A stretch of 64,000 nucleotides of DNA from an uncultured beta proteobacterium (GTDB taxonomy: Bacteria; Pseudomonadota; Gammaproteobacteria; Burkholderiales; Burkholderiaceae_C). The position numbers and the translations under genes were made by a program. The notes below the pieces were generated by a model. It was not told where the DNA came from. It saw only the letters and a list, made by a program, of their open reading frames with translations, and ran no database searches. Positions 34,697 to 43,311 of this stretch are shown here, in pieces; position 1 is the stretch's first letter; each line of letters starts with the position of its first letter. The stretch is taken from NCBI GenBank assembly GCA_903951445.1, contig CAJBBZ010000276.1, forward strand, positions 23,328-87,327, written 5' to 3'.

Positions 34697-35806
34697 ATGT
34701 CACTGATTCCCGCCACCATACTCACAGGCTTTTTAGGGTCGGGCAAAACCACTTTGCTCAAACGCATACTGACCGAGGCGCACGGTCAAAAAATCGCCGT
34801 CATTGAAAACGAATTCGGTGAAGAAAACATCGACAGCGATATTCTGGTCAGCGACACCCAGGAACAAATCATCCAAATGAGCAACGGCTGCGTCTGCTGC
34901 ACCATCCGTGAAGACCTGCGCACCACTTTGCAAGACCTGGCCGAGAAAAAGCGCAAAGGCGAACTGGACTTTGACCGCGTGGTCATCGAGACCACCGGCC
35001 TGGCCGACCCCGGCCCGGTGGCGCAAACCTTTTTTATGGACGATGAGGTGGCCGAGTCCTACTTGCTGGACGCCATTCTGACCCTGGTAGACGCCAAACA
35101 CGCGCCCGAGCAGCTCAATGAGCGCCAGGAAGCACGCCGCCAGGTCGGCTTTGCAGACCAGATTTTCATCAGCAAGTCCGACCTGGTCAGCGCCGACGCC
35201 CTGGACGCACTTAGCCACCGCCTGCAGCACATGAACCCGCGCGCACCCCGGCATATTGCGCACTTTGGCGAGATGGACATCAAAAACGTGCTGGATTTGC
35301 ACGGCTTTAACCTTAACGCCACCCTGGACATTGACCCGGATTTTCTGAGCGCGGGTGAGCACACGCACGACCATGCGCATCATGACCATGACCATGACCA
35401 TGACCACGGACACGCGCACGCGGACCACGCGCATGGGCCCGATTGCGACCATCCCTCGCACGCCCACGAGGCCCAGCATGGCCTCCACCACCATATCGAT
35501 GACGATGTCAAAAGCTTTGTCTTCAAATCCGAGCGGCCTTTTGACCCGGGCAAACTGGAAGACTTTTTGGGCGCTATCGTCAATATTTACGGGCCGCGCA
35601 TGTTGCGCTACAAAGGTGTCTTGTATATGCAAGGCAGTGAGCGTAAAGTGATCTTCCAGGGGGTGCACCAGCTCATGGGCAGCGATTTGGGCCCCACATG
35701 GGGCGCGAACGAAGTCAAATCCAGCAAACTGGTGTTTATCGGCATCGATTTGCCCAAAGACATCTTGTTGCAAGGCATGGAGCAGTCCCTGGTAGCAAGC
35801 CCTTGA
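34697..35806 (+). CDS. CobW/COG0523 G3E-family GTPase with His-rich metal region
   Basis: 369-residue metallochaperone GTPase. Walker A GFLGSGKTT is at 11-19, the metal motif GCVCC has Cys65, Cys67 and Cys68, and the G4-type SKSD is near residue 160. A 45-residue insertion (about 221-268) is extremely rich in His and Asp and should bind Zn, Co or Ni. The C-terminal CobW_C domain follows (RPFDPGKLEDFL). The ATG at 34697 gives the usual MSLIPATILTG-type start; the frame upstream is unsupported. I found no Zur-like palindrome upstream by eye. Confidence 0.92.
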   Translation: MSLIPATILTGFLGSGKTTLLKRILTEAHGQKIAVIENEFGEENIDSDILVSDTQEQIIQMSNGCVCCTIREDLRTTLQDLAEKKRKGELDFDRVVIETTGLADPGPVAQTFFMDDEVAESYLLDAILTLVDAKHAPEQLNERQEARRQVGFADQIFISKSDLVSADALDALSHRLQHMNPRAPRHIAHFGEMDIKNVLDLHGFNLNATLDIDPDFLSAGEHTHDHAHHDHDHDHDHGHAHADHAHGPDCDHPSHAHEAQHGLHHHIDDDVKSFVFKSERPFDPGKLEDFLGAIVNIYGPRMLRYKGVLYMQGSERKVIFQGVHQLMGSDLGPTWGANEVKSSKLVFIGIDLPKDILLQGMEQSLVASP

Positions 35807-35947
35807 CCGCCTGTTTTCGGGTGTAAGAAAGGCGGCATTGACTTGCCTGTACACTCGCGCGCCGATCAAGGGGGCAGCCCGGCAAGACGGGAGAATTCCT
35901 GAACTACCCGCCATCGGGCCCCTTGGGTTTCTATTAGGAGACACGAA

Positions 35948-37012
35948 TTGAACGCCACCAGCACCAAGAAAGCCAAGCCCGGCGCGGCATCCAAATCCGT
36001 GCCTGCGGCTAAATCCAGTCCGGCCAAAGCTGCCAAGGTGCCCGTCGCACCCGCCAAAAAACCTGCGGCACCGATCAAAGCCCTCTCCAAAACACCGGCC
36101 AAAGCCAGTGCGCCAGCCCCAAAGAAAACTGTGACTACTCCCGCTAAAAAAACTACGCCCGCCCCTGCCGCCAAAGCCGCAGCACCCGCCGCTAAAAAAA
36201 CGCCGCCCGTTGGCGCCAACGCATCCAAGGCCAAAAGCGTAGCCAAACCTGCCGCTCCCTCAAAGCCCGCAGCCAAAGCACCCGCAATTGCGGCAAAACC
36301 GGCGGCCAAAGCGCCGGTCGCTGCCAAAGCAGCAGCGCTTGCCGCCAGCCCCGTTGCCGCAACGCCCGCCAAAGTAGCGGTGCCCGTCAGTAATGACCCG
36401 TCGGCGGTGCCAGTGAAATCAGGCAGGCCCTCGTCCCGCTTGGCGCAGTTAACCGTGCCGTCCATGGCGCAATCGGTGGCCTCCACGGCAGCCAAAGCCA
36501 GCTTTGGCCACGCCTACGAAGCCGAGCCGGTGGCGCCCGTCGTGCCCGCTCCGGTGAAAAAAGACAGCAAACTGGCCAATAACTGGAAAACCAAGCCGGT
36601 GGACCAATTGAGCGACGCCGAATTGCAGGCGATGCCCGATTCCGAGTACATGAACGAGGTGCAAATGGCCGCCTTCCGGCTCAAGCTGGTAGTGCTCAAG
36701 CGCGACATCCTGAGCAATGCCGGCGAAACCACCGAGCATTTACGCGAAGACACCTCGGTGGTACCCGACCCCACCGACCGAGCCACCATCGAAGAAGAGC
36801 ATGCTCTGGAGCTACGCACCCGCGACCGCGAACGCAAATTGCTCAAAAAAATCGAACAGTCGATTTCCCGCATCGATGCCGGTGACTACGGCTATTGCGA
36901 TGAGACCGGTGAAGCCATCGGCATCGGACGCCTGCTGGCCCGGCCCACAGCCACCTTGTCTCTGGAAGCGCAACAGCGCCGCGAGCTGAAACAAAAAATG
37001 TTCGGCGATTAA
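35948..37012 (+). CDS. dksA: RNA polymerase-binding DksA with long Lys/Ala/Pro-rich N-terminus
   Basis: 354 residues, over twice the usual 150. The C-terminal about 140 residues are DksA: MNEVQMAAFRLKLVVLKRDIL, coiled-coil tip DPTDRATIEEEHALELRTRDRE, and GYCDETGEAIGIGRLLARPTA. Only one of the four canonical zinc Cys is present (Cys317), as in the Cys-poor DksA of betaproteobacteria. Residues 1-180 are a low-complexity KAAP repeat like histone H1. TTG at 35948 is chosen for its AGGAG ribosome site 8 nt upstream. DksA with ppGpp controls stable RNA and amino-acid promoters. Confidence 0.9.
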   Translation: MNATSTKKAKPGAASKSVPAAKSSPAKAAKVPVAPAKKPAAPIKALSKTPAKASAPAPKKTVTTPAKKTTPAPAAKAAAPAAKKTPPVGANASKAKSVAKPAAPSKPAAKAPAIAAKPAAKAPVAAKAAALAASPVAATPAKVAVPVSNDPSAVPVKSGRPSSRLAQLTVPSMAQSVASTAAKASFGHAYEAEPVAPVVPAPVKKDSKLANNWKTKPVDQLSDAELQAMPDSEYMNEVQMAAFRLKLVVLKRDILSNAGETTEHLREDTSVVPDPTDRATIEEEHALELRTRDRERKLLKKIEQSISRIDAGDYGYCDETGEAIGIGRLLARPTATLSLEAQQRRELKQKMFGD

Positions 37013-37036
37013 AGCCGCTTACAAGGCGCCCAGGCC

Positions 37037-38077
37037 ATGACTCCCGGCGATACCCCCAACGCAGGCGCAGGCGGCAACGCCAAAGCGCTGGATCCGGTTT
37101 CGCAAAAACGCGCCATTGCCAGCAAATTGCGCGGCGCGCGCAAACGCGAATTTGCCATGCTGCGCGAGCGCATGCGCGAGGGTGAAAACACACCGAACAC
37201 CGTCGCGGGCATACGCGGACGCGCCGTACGCGACCGGCCTGCAAGCAACCAAACACTGGAAAAAATAGAACGCATAGGCGCGCATCTGGAATCGCTATGG
37301 AATCCGGGCGCCGCCAAGCCCGCTGCGCCGACGCCGTCTGCGCCCGTGGAGCAAACTAAGCCCAAGAGTGCGCCGCCACCCGAAGCGTCTCCCAGCAAGT
37401 TGGCGCCCAGCACCTGGTCCTCGGACAGCTTATGGAACAAGCCTATCAGCCAATTACTAGATACCGGCCCGCTGAGTATGTTGCTGCAACTGCCCACGAG
37501 CACCCCTGTGCCCACTGAGGCACCGGCAGCGCCGCAAGCCGCTGACTGGAGCAAAGACCCATTTGCCCAGGAAATCGCCGCCTTATTTGCCCTGGGAAAA
37601 TATACGGCAGTGCAAACCTTGCTCTTGTCCCGACTGGACCCGGACAGTGAGCGCGACCCGGCCAGTTATTGGCAGGTCTTATGCCTGCTGGACACCTACC
37701 GCTTGCTGGACGATATGGACGGTTTTGACGACACCGTCCTGGCCTTTGTGCATTGGTGGAATGGGCTCACGCCCAGCTGGGACAGGTCTGCGCCTGCGGA
37801 CAAAGCATCCCCCTGGGTGTTGCTAGGGGATATCAAGGGCGCCAATGGTCTGAAACTGCCCGAGCTCGACCGCAGCGAAACGCTGCAAAAAATTGATATC
37901 GACTGCAGCACACTGCGACACATAGACCAAGCCGCCTCTAAAGCACTGCTGCAATGGCTGGGAAGGGCCAAAACACGCAATTACGAAGTCAGCCTGAACG
38001 CCCCTTCGGCCTTGGTGGCGCTGCTTTGGAGCACCATGGACATGGAAAAGGCTGCGCAAGTGCGCAAATCCTTTTGA
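37037..38077 (+). CDS. Uncharacterised protein with STAS/MlaB-like C-terminus
   Basis: 346 residues. The N-terminal 100 residues are basic, then Pro-rich; the C-terminal part (LDRSETLQKIDIDCSTLRHIDQAASKALLQWLGRAKTRNYEVSLNAPSALVALLW) looks like a STAS-type fold, as in MlaB or anti-anti-sigma proteins. I cannot name a family with confidence. It lies 24 nt after dksA and may be cotranscribed. Confidence 0.6.
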   Translation: MTPGDTPNAGAGGNAKALDPVSQKRAIASKLRGARKREFAMLRERMREGENTPNTVAGIRGRAVRDRPASNQTLEKIERIGAHLESLWNPGAAKPAAPTPSAPVEQTKPKSAPPPEASPSKLAPSTWSSDSLWNKPISQLLDTGPLSMLLQLPTSTPVPTEAPAAPQAADWSKDPFAQEIAALFALGKYTAVQTLLLSRLDPDSERDPASYWQVLCLLDTYRLLDDMDGFDDTVLAFVHWWNGLTPSWDRSAPADKASPWVLLGDIKGANGLKLPELDRSETLQKIDIDCSTLRHIDQAASKALLQWLGRAKTRNYEVSLNAPSALVALLWSTMDMEKAAQVRKSF

Positions 38078-38117
38078 TCGCTTCCAGCAAGCGTTGGACT
38101 TGCGCGTGCTGCCGTCC

Positions 38118-38141
38118 CGCCGCAAACAAAAAAATGCGGCG
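38118..38141 (+). terminator. Hairpin after the dksA-linked gene
   Basis: CGCCGCA (38118-38124) pairs perfectly with TGCGGCG (38135-38141) around a 10-nt A-rich loop. No U run follows, so it may stabilise the 3' end rather than terminate. The rest of 38142-38290 is AT-rich and empty. Confidence 0.35.
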
Positions 38142-38297
38142 CACCAAAAACTATTCATACGTTACTTGCAATGCAATTGCTAAGTACTTAATTTAGAACA
38201 TCTTTTACGCGGTTTTTAGACGCATATTGGGTTCTAAGTCTTTGATTTCATTGGAAAAAACTTCAACAAACCCTGTTCCAAACACGAATTTGCTGGT

Positions 38298-38337
38298 AAA
38301 GTGCAAATAAGTGCAAATAAGTGGAGGAAAGTGCCAA
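38298..38337 (+). promoter_or_regulatory. MraZ operator: four GTG boxes at exact 10-bp spacing
   Basis: GTG triplets at 38301, 38311, 38321 and 38331 are spaced exactly one helical turn apart (two GTGCAAATAA units, then GTGGAGGAAA and GTGCCAAAAA). MraZ is known to bind short direct repeats with this period upstream of its own gene. A TTGCTG at 38290-38295 could be the -35, placing the boxes over the promoter and allowing autorepression of the dcw operon. Confidence 0.8.
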
Positions 38338-38379
38338 AAATACGGCCTTTCACTCGTTCAGTTGGAATAAGAGGTTTTT

Positions 38380-38811
38380 GTGGTGTTTCAAGGTGCTTCC
38401 TCGCTCACGCTCGACGGAAAAGGGCGTCTGTCCGTGCCGACGCGGCACCGCGACGTGCTCAGCGCGACCGCCCAAGGCCTGCTCACCATCACCAAACACC
38501 CGCACGGCTGCCTGATGGTCTTTCCCCGCCCCGAGTGGGACGTTTTCCGTGACCGGATTTCCGCCCTGCCCATGTCGGCGCAATGGTGGAAACGAATATT
38601 TTTGGGCAATGCCATGGATGTGGAGTTGGATAGCACCGGCCGCATCCTGATCTCGCCCGAGCTACGCACCAGCGCAGGCATCGCCAAAGACACCGTCTTG
38701 CTGGGCATGGGCAACCACTTCGAACTTTGGGACAAAGTGGCTTACGAAACGCAGGAAGCTAAGGCAATGCAAGAGCAAATGCCCGACGTATTCAAAGACT
38801 TTTCTTTCTGA
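38380..38811 (+). CDS. mraZ: Transcriptional regulator MraZ
   Basis: 143-residue dimeric SpoVT/AbrB-fold DNA-binding protein with two DXXXR motifs: [10 protein letters not shown] and [13 protein letters not shown]. It represses the dcw promoter through the upstream GTG boxes. GTG at 38380 is preceded by AAGAGG at a suitable distance; a second GTG follows immediately, so the exact first codon is uncertain by one. It is the first gene of the division cluster. Confidence 0.97.
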   Translation: MVFQGASSLTLDGKGRLSVPTRHRDVLSATAQGLLTITKHPHGCLMVFPRPEWDVFRDRISALPMSAQWWKRIFLGNAMDVELDSTGRILISPELRTSAGIAKDTVLLGMGNHFELWDKVAYETQEAKAMQEQMPDVFKDFSF

Positions 38812-38820
38812 GCGCGCCCC

Positions 38821-39774
38821 ATGGACGCGCTTGCGCAACACACCACTGTTTTGCTTACAGAAGCGGTTGACGCGCTTTTGACCCCCGCAGACCCGTCTAA
38901 CCCACCGGCGCAAGACGGCTTGTACGTCGATGCCACTTTTGGCCGCGGCGGCCATACCCGTTTGCTGTTGACGCGCTTGTCGCCACGCGGGCGCGTGCTG
39001 GCTTTTGACCGCGACCCGCAAGCGCTTGCAGCAGCAGCCAGCCTGAGCGACACACGCTTTGCCATCCGCCAGCAAAGCTTCTCGCATATCGCAGAGCTCG
39101 AAGGCGCCAGTGCCGCAGGCATTTTGATGGACCTGGGCGTGAGCTCACCGCAAATTGACACGCCCGCACGCGGCTTTAGTTTCCGCTTTGAGGGCCCCTT
39201 GGATATGCGCATGGACACTACATGCGGACAAAGTGTGGCGCAATGGCTGACAGATGCCAGCGTCGAAAAAATAACGGAGGTGATACGTGACTATGGCGAA
39301 GAGCGGTTTGCTGGCCCGATTGCAAAGGCGATTGTCGCGCGCCGGCAGGAACGCGGACCGATTGAAACGACCACCGAGCTTGCCCAACTCGTGGCTGACA
39401 CAGTCAAGACCCGCGAGCCGGGTCAGAACCCTGCAACGCGCACCTTCCAGGCTTTTCGGATTTTCATTAATGCCGAACTGGAAGAGCTCGAACAAGCCCT
39501 AGAGGCTGCGCTGGACGTGCTGGCGCCGGGCGGGCGCCTGGTGGTGATCAGCTTTCATTCTTTGGAAGACCGCATCGTTAAGCAATTTATCGCCCGCCAT
39601 TCCAAGGACGAATACGACCGGCGCCGCCCCTTTGCCGCACCCCGCGCCATGCGCCTGCGCGCCCTGGGCCGCACCCGCCCCAGCACAGCCGAAGTGGTGG
39701 CCAATCCGCGCGCACGCAGCGCCATCATGCGGGTGGCGGTGCGCAATAGCACCGCGCAAGGAGTGGCCGCATGA
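38821..39774 (+). CDS. rsmH: 16S rRNA (cytosine1402-N4)-methyltransferase
   Basis: 317 residues. SAM-binding motif [16 protein letters not shown], then [22 protein letters not shown], and [21 protein letters not shown], are RsmH signatures. It modifies C1402 in the ribosomal P site. It lies 9 nt after mraZ and overlaps ftsL by 4 nt. Confidence 0.97.
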   Translation: MDALAQHTTVLLTEAVDALLTPADPSNPPAQDGLYVDATFGRGGHTRLLLTRLSPRGRVLAFDRDPQALAAAASLSDTRFAIRQQSFSHIAELEGASAAGILMDLGVSSPQIDTPARGFSFRFEGPLDMRMDTTCGQSVAQWLTDASVEKITEVIRDYGEERFAGPIAKAIVARRQERGPIETTTELAQLVADTVKTREPGQNPATRTFQAFRIFINAELEELEQALEAALDVLAPGGRLVVISFHSLEDRIVKQFIARHSKDEYDRRRPFAAPRAMRLRALGRTRPSTAEVVANPRARSAIMRVAVRNSTAQGVAA

Positions 39775-40055
39775 CGCGCATCAGCCTCTTGCTGATCATG
39801 GCCACACTGGGTAGCGCCATGTATTTGGTCAGCGTGCAGTACGAGTCGCGCCGCGTTTTTACCGAGCTCGAACGCGCGCAGCGCGAAGGCCGCCGCTTGA
39901 AGACCGAATTTGAGCGCTTGGAAGTAGAAAAACGCAGCCAGGCCACGCCCGCGCGCGTCGAGCGTGTGGCACGCGAAAAATTGCAAATGCACCAGGTCAC
40001 GCCAGGTATTACGGTGTACATGGGCCAGGCCCACAACCCGGAGCAGCAGCCATGA
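39771..40055 (+). CDS. ftsL: Cell division protein FtsL
   Basis: 94-residue bitopic protein: one membrane helix at the N-terminus ([20 protein letters not shown]) and a periplasmic coiled coil. It forms the FtsQBL divisome subcomplex. Start and stop overlap rsmH and ftsI by 4 nt. Confidence 0.95.
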   Translation: MTRISLLLIMATLGSAMYLVSVQYESRRVFTELERAQREGRRLKTEFERLEVEKRSQATPARVERVAREKLQMHQVTPGITVYMGQAHNPEQQP

Positions 40056-41794
40056 GCCGCAGCATCCGTTACACCGCCAGCCCTTTGCTGACCAGCCGCA
40101 CGCCGGTCTGGCGCAGCAAGTTGGTGGTATCGGCACTGGCGCTGGGCTTTGTCGGATTGGGCGCACGCGCCGCCTATATCCAGGTGTTTAACAACGATTT
40201 TTTCCAGCGCCAGGGCGAAGTGCGTTACAGCCGCACGCTGGAGTTACCGGCCAACCGGGGCCGCATCCTGGACCGCAACGGCCTGATCCTGGCGTCCAGC
40301 GTGCCCTCGCCCAGCATTTGGGCTATTCCCGAAGACGTAGACCTCGATGATGCCCAACGCGCCAGCCTGGCCAAGCTGCTGGAGCTACCGCTGTCCGAGC
40401 TCAATAAAAAACTGGCCGACGAAGACAAAAATTTTGTCTGGCTCAAGCGCCATGTGGAGCCAGAAAAAGCCAAGCAAATTAGCGAGGCCGGTTTCAAAGG
40501 CATTTACCAACGTACCGAATTCAAACGGCAATACCCCGAGGGCGAAGCCGCCGCGCATGTGGTGGGTTTTACCAATGTGGAAGACAACGGACAGGAAGGT
40601 ATTGAGCTGCTCTACAACAGTACCTTGCTCGGCCGCGCCGGTTCGCGCCATGTGATCAAAGACCGGCTGGGCCAATCGGTCGAGCAAGTGGGCGAAAGCG
40701 TGCCCCCAGTCGCAGGCAAAGACGTGCAACTGAGCATAGACACGAAGGTGCAGTTTTTTGCCTATCAAAAACTGCGCGACGCGGTGGTGAACAACCGGGC
40801 GCAAGCGGGCAGCATTGTGGTGCTCGATGCCAATACCGGCGAGGTGCTGGCCCTGGCCAATTACCCCAGCTACAACCCGGAAAAACGCCTCAACCTGACC
40901 GGCTCGCAATTGCGCAACCGCGCCCTGACCGATACCTTTGAACCGGGCTCGGTGATGAAGCCCTTCACCATAGGGCTGGCGCTGGAAAGCGGACGTGTCA
41001 AGGCCTCTACCGTCATCGACACCGCGCCCGGCTCGGTCACGATAACCGGCGCCACCATTCGGGATTCGCATCCCCATGGTGCCTTGACCGTAGAGCAAGT
41101 GATTCAGGTATCTAGCAATGTGGGCACCACCAAAATCGCAATGCAATTGCCGGCCAGCGAAATGTGGGAAACATTTTCCGGCGCAGGCTTTGGCCAGAAG
41201 CCGCAAATCGAATTTCCTGGCGCGGTGCCGGGCAAGTTGCGCCCTTACAAAACCTGGCGCCCCATCGAACAAGCCACCGCCAGTTACGGCTATGGTTTGT
41301 CGGCTTCTTTGTTTCAGATGGTGCGCTCTTACACCGTGTTCTCGCACGACGGGCAAATCATCCGCGCCACCTTGCTAAAAAACGATGAGCCGGCGGTGGG
41401 CATTCCGGTGTTTTCCGCTGACACCGCAGCCAAAGTACGCAAGATGCTGCAAATGGCCGCAGGCCCCGGCGGCACCGGCCCTAAAGCGCAAACCGCCGGG
41501 TATTCGGTGGGTGGCAAATCGGGCACCGCCTACAAGCAAATGGGCAAGGGTTACGGCAGCGAGGGCAACCGCAAATACCGCAGCTGGTTTGTCGGCATGG
41601 CGCCGGTCGATAAGCCGCGCATCATTGTCGGCGTAATGCTCGACGAGCCCAGTGCGGGTAAGTATTACGGCGGCGAAGTGGCCGCGCCGGTGTTTAGCGA
41701 AACGGTGCAACAAACCCTGCGCGTGATGGGCGTGCAGCCTGACATCAGCATCCGCCCGCAAATCGTGACCCATGCGGTTGAAGAAAGCTTTTGA
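40052..41794 (+). CDS. ftsI: Septal peptidoglycan transpeptidase FtsI (PBP3)
   Basis: 580-residue class B PBP with one N-terminal membrane anchor, a dimerisation domain (LELPANRGRILDRNG) and a transpeptidase domain: SVMK in FEPGSVMKPF, SSN in VSSNVGTTK, and KSG in GGKSGTAYK. It cross-links septal peptidoglycan with FtsW. Its stop overlaps murE start (TGATG). Confidence 0.98.
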   Translation: MSRSIRYTASPLLTSRTPVWRSKLVVSALALGFVGLGARAAYIQVFNNDFFQRQGEVRYSRTLELPANRGRILDRNGLILASSVPSPSIWAIPEDVDLDDAQRASLAKLLELPLSELNKKLADEDKNFVWLKRHVEPEKAKQISEAGFKGIYQRTEFKRQYPEGEAAAHVVGFTNVEDNGQEGIELLYNSTLLGRAGSRHVIKDRLGQSVEQVGESVPPVAGKDVQLSIDTKVQFFAYQKLRDAVVNNRAQAGSIVVLDANTGEVLALANYPSYNPEKRLNLTGSQLRNRALTDTFEPGSVMKPFTIGLALESGRVKASTVIDTAPGSVTITGATIRDSHPHGALTVEQVIQVSSNVGTTKIAMQLPASEMWETFSGAGFGQKPQIEFPGAVPGKLRPYKTWRPIEQATASYGYGLSASLFQMVRSYTVFSHDGQIIRATLLKNDEPAVGIPVFSADTAAKVRKMLQMAAGPGGTGPKAQTAGYSVGGKSGTAYKQMGKGYGSEGNRKYRSWFVGMAPVDKPRIIVGVMLDEPSAGKYYGGEVAAPVFSETVQQTLRVMGVQPDISIRPQIVTHAVEESF

Positions 41795-43311
41795 TGCAGG
41801 CCCCATTGCAGACCCCGCAACAAGCAGCCGCATGGCTGCGTGAGCGGGTGCCTGGCCAATTACAAACCGACCACCGCAAGCTGCACGCAGGCGATGGTTT
41901 TATCGCTATGCCCGGCCTGTCGGTGGATGCGCGGCAATTTGTGCCGCAAGCACTGCAAGACGGGGCTGCTGCCTGCCTGGTCGATGCGCAGGATGCGACA
42001 CTGCTGAGCCTAGACGATGCGCGTGTTGCACCCTATACCGGCCTCAAAAAAGACAGCGCGAAGATTGCTGCCGCGTTTTATGACCATCCCTCGCGCAGCG
42101 TGCAGGTGCTGGCGATTACCGGCACCAATGGCAAGACTTCCAGCGCCTGGTGGCTGTCCCAAGCGCTCAATGCCATGGGCGCCAAACCGGTGTGCGCACT
42201 GATAGGCACTTTGGGTATTGGTATCGCGCCTACCGATGTCGCAAACCCCAATGGCCTAAACCCAAGCGGCCTCACTACACCCGATGGCGTGCTGCTGCAA
42301 GGCAGTTTGCGCAGCTTTGCAGACCAGGGCTTGGACTATTGCGCCTTGGAGGCGTCGTCGATCGGCATAGAAGAAGGCCGCTTGGACGGCACGCGCATAC
42401 GACTTGCGGTGCTCACCAATTTCACCCAGGACCATCTGGACTACCACGGCAGCATGCAGGCCTACTGGGCTGCCAAGCGGCGCCTGTTCGCCTGGCCCGG
42501 CCTGCAAGCGGCAGTGCTCAATATCGACGACGACCAAGGCGCGGTGTTGGCCGCTGAACTAGCCACACAAGCGCCGGAAATCGACTTGTGGACGGTGTCC
42601 ACGCACCTAGCCGCGCGCTTGCAAGCACTGGAGATTGAGCATGGTGCGCAGGGCTTGCAATTTACCGTCGTCGAAGGCGCGCAACGCTGCCTGCTGCGCA
42701 CCCGCATCATCGGCGGCTACAACGTTTCTAATTTGCTGGGCGTGATCGCCAGCCTGCGCGCGCTGGGTATAGACCTCAGCACGGCGGTGCAGGCCTGTGG
42801 CAACTTACCCGCCGTGCCAGGCCGCTTGCAATGCCTGGGCGGGCATGAGGCACCGCTGGCGGTGGTGGACTACGCCCACACGCCAGACGCTTTACAAAAG
42901 ACCTTGGACGCACTGCGCCCCGTGGCGCAGCAACGCGGCGGCGCACTGTGGTGCGTGTTTGGTTGCGGCGGCGACCGCGATAACGCGAAGCGTCCGCTGA
43001 TGGGCGCCATCGCCGCCAGCAAAGCGGACCATATCGTGCTGACCAGCGACAACCCGCGCACCGAAAACCCTGCCAGCATCATCAGCCACATCTTGGCCGG
43101 CATGGGCGGCCAGCCGCATATCCACGTGCAGGCTGATCGTGCGCAAGCGATTGCACAGGCGCTGACGCAAGCGGATGCGAGAGACGTGGTGCTGATCGCA
43201 GGCAAAGGCCATGAAGCAGCGCAGGAAGTGGCCGGGCAAAAATTTATTTTCTCCGATGCAGACCATGCCGATATTGCGCTGGCCCTGCGCGCACAAAGGG
43301 TGGCTGCATGA
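41794..43311 (+). CDS. murE: UDP-MurNAc-tripeptide (meso-DAP) ligase
   Basis: 505 residues. The ATP site is TGTNGKTSSAWW and the DAP-specific DNPR motif is in LTSDNPRTENPASI, so the ligase adds meso-diaminopimelate. The ATG at 41794 shares one base with the ftsI stop; the upstream TTG is not needed. The N-terminal domain is somewhat short and divergent. Confidence 0.98.
   Translation: MQAPLQTPQQAAAWLRERVPGQLQTDHRKLHAGDGFIAMPGLSVDARQFVPQALQDGAAACLVDAQDATLLSLDDARVAPYTGLKKDSAKIAAAFYDHPSRSVQVLAITGTNGKTSSAWWLSQALNAMGAKPVCALIGTLGIGIAPTDVANPNGLNPSGLTTPDGVLLQGSLRSFADQGLDYCALEASSIGIEEGRLDGTRIRLAVLTNFTQDHLDYHGSMQAYWAAKRRLFAWPGLQAAVLNIDDDQGAVLAAELATQAPEIDLWTVSTHLAARLQALEIEHGAQGLQFTVVEGAQRCLLRTRIIGGYNVSNLLGVIASLRALGIDLSTAVQACGNLPAVPGRLQCLGGHEAPLAVVDYAHTPDALQKTLDALRPVAQQRGGALWCVFGCGGDRDNAKRPLMGAIAASKADHIVLTSDNPRTENPASIISHILAGMGGQPHIHVQADRAQAIAQALTQADARDVVLIAGKGHEAAQEVAGQKFIFSDADHADIALALRAQRVAA

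Noticed and set aside
34733..35944. A 403-codon minus-strand frame opposite the CobW gene
   Set aside because: It is the antisense shadow of a GC-rich gene; Val/His-rich composition, no family and no start signal.
35866..36495. A 209-codon Ala/Gly-rich minus-strand frame opposite the dksA tail
   Set aside because: It is the complement of the Lys/Ala/Pro repeat; hydrophobic appearance comes from codon complementarity, and no promoter or ribosome site supports it.
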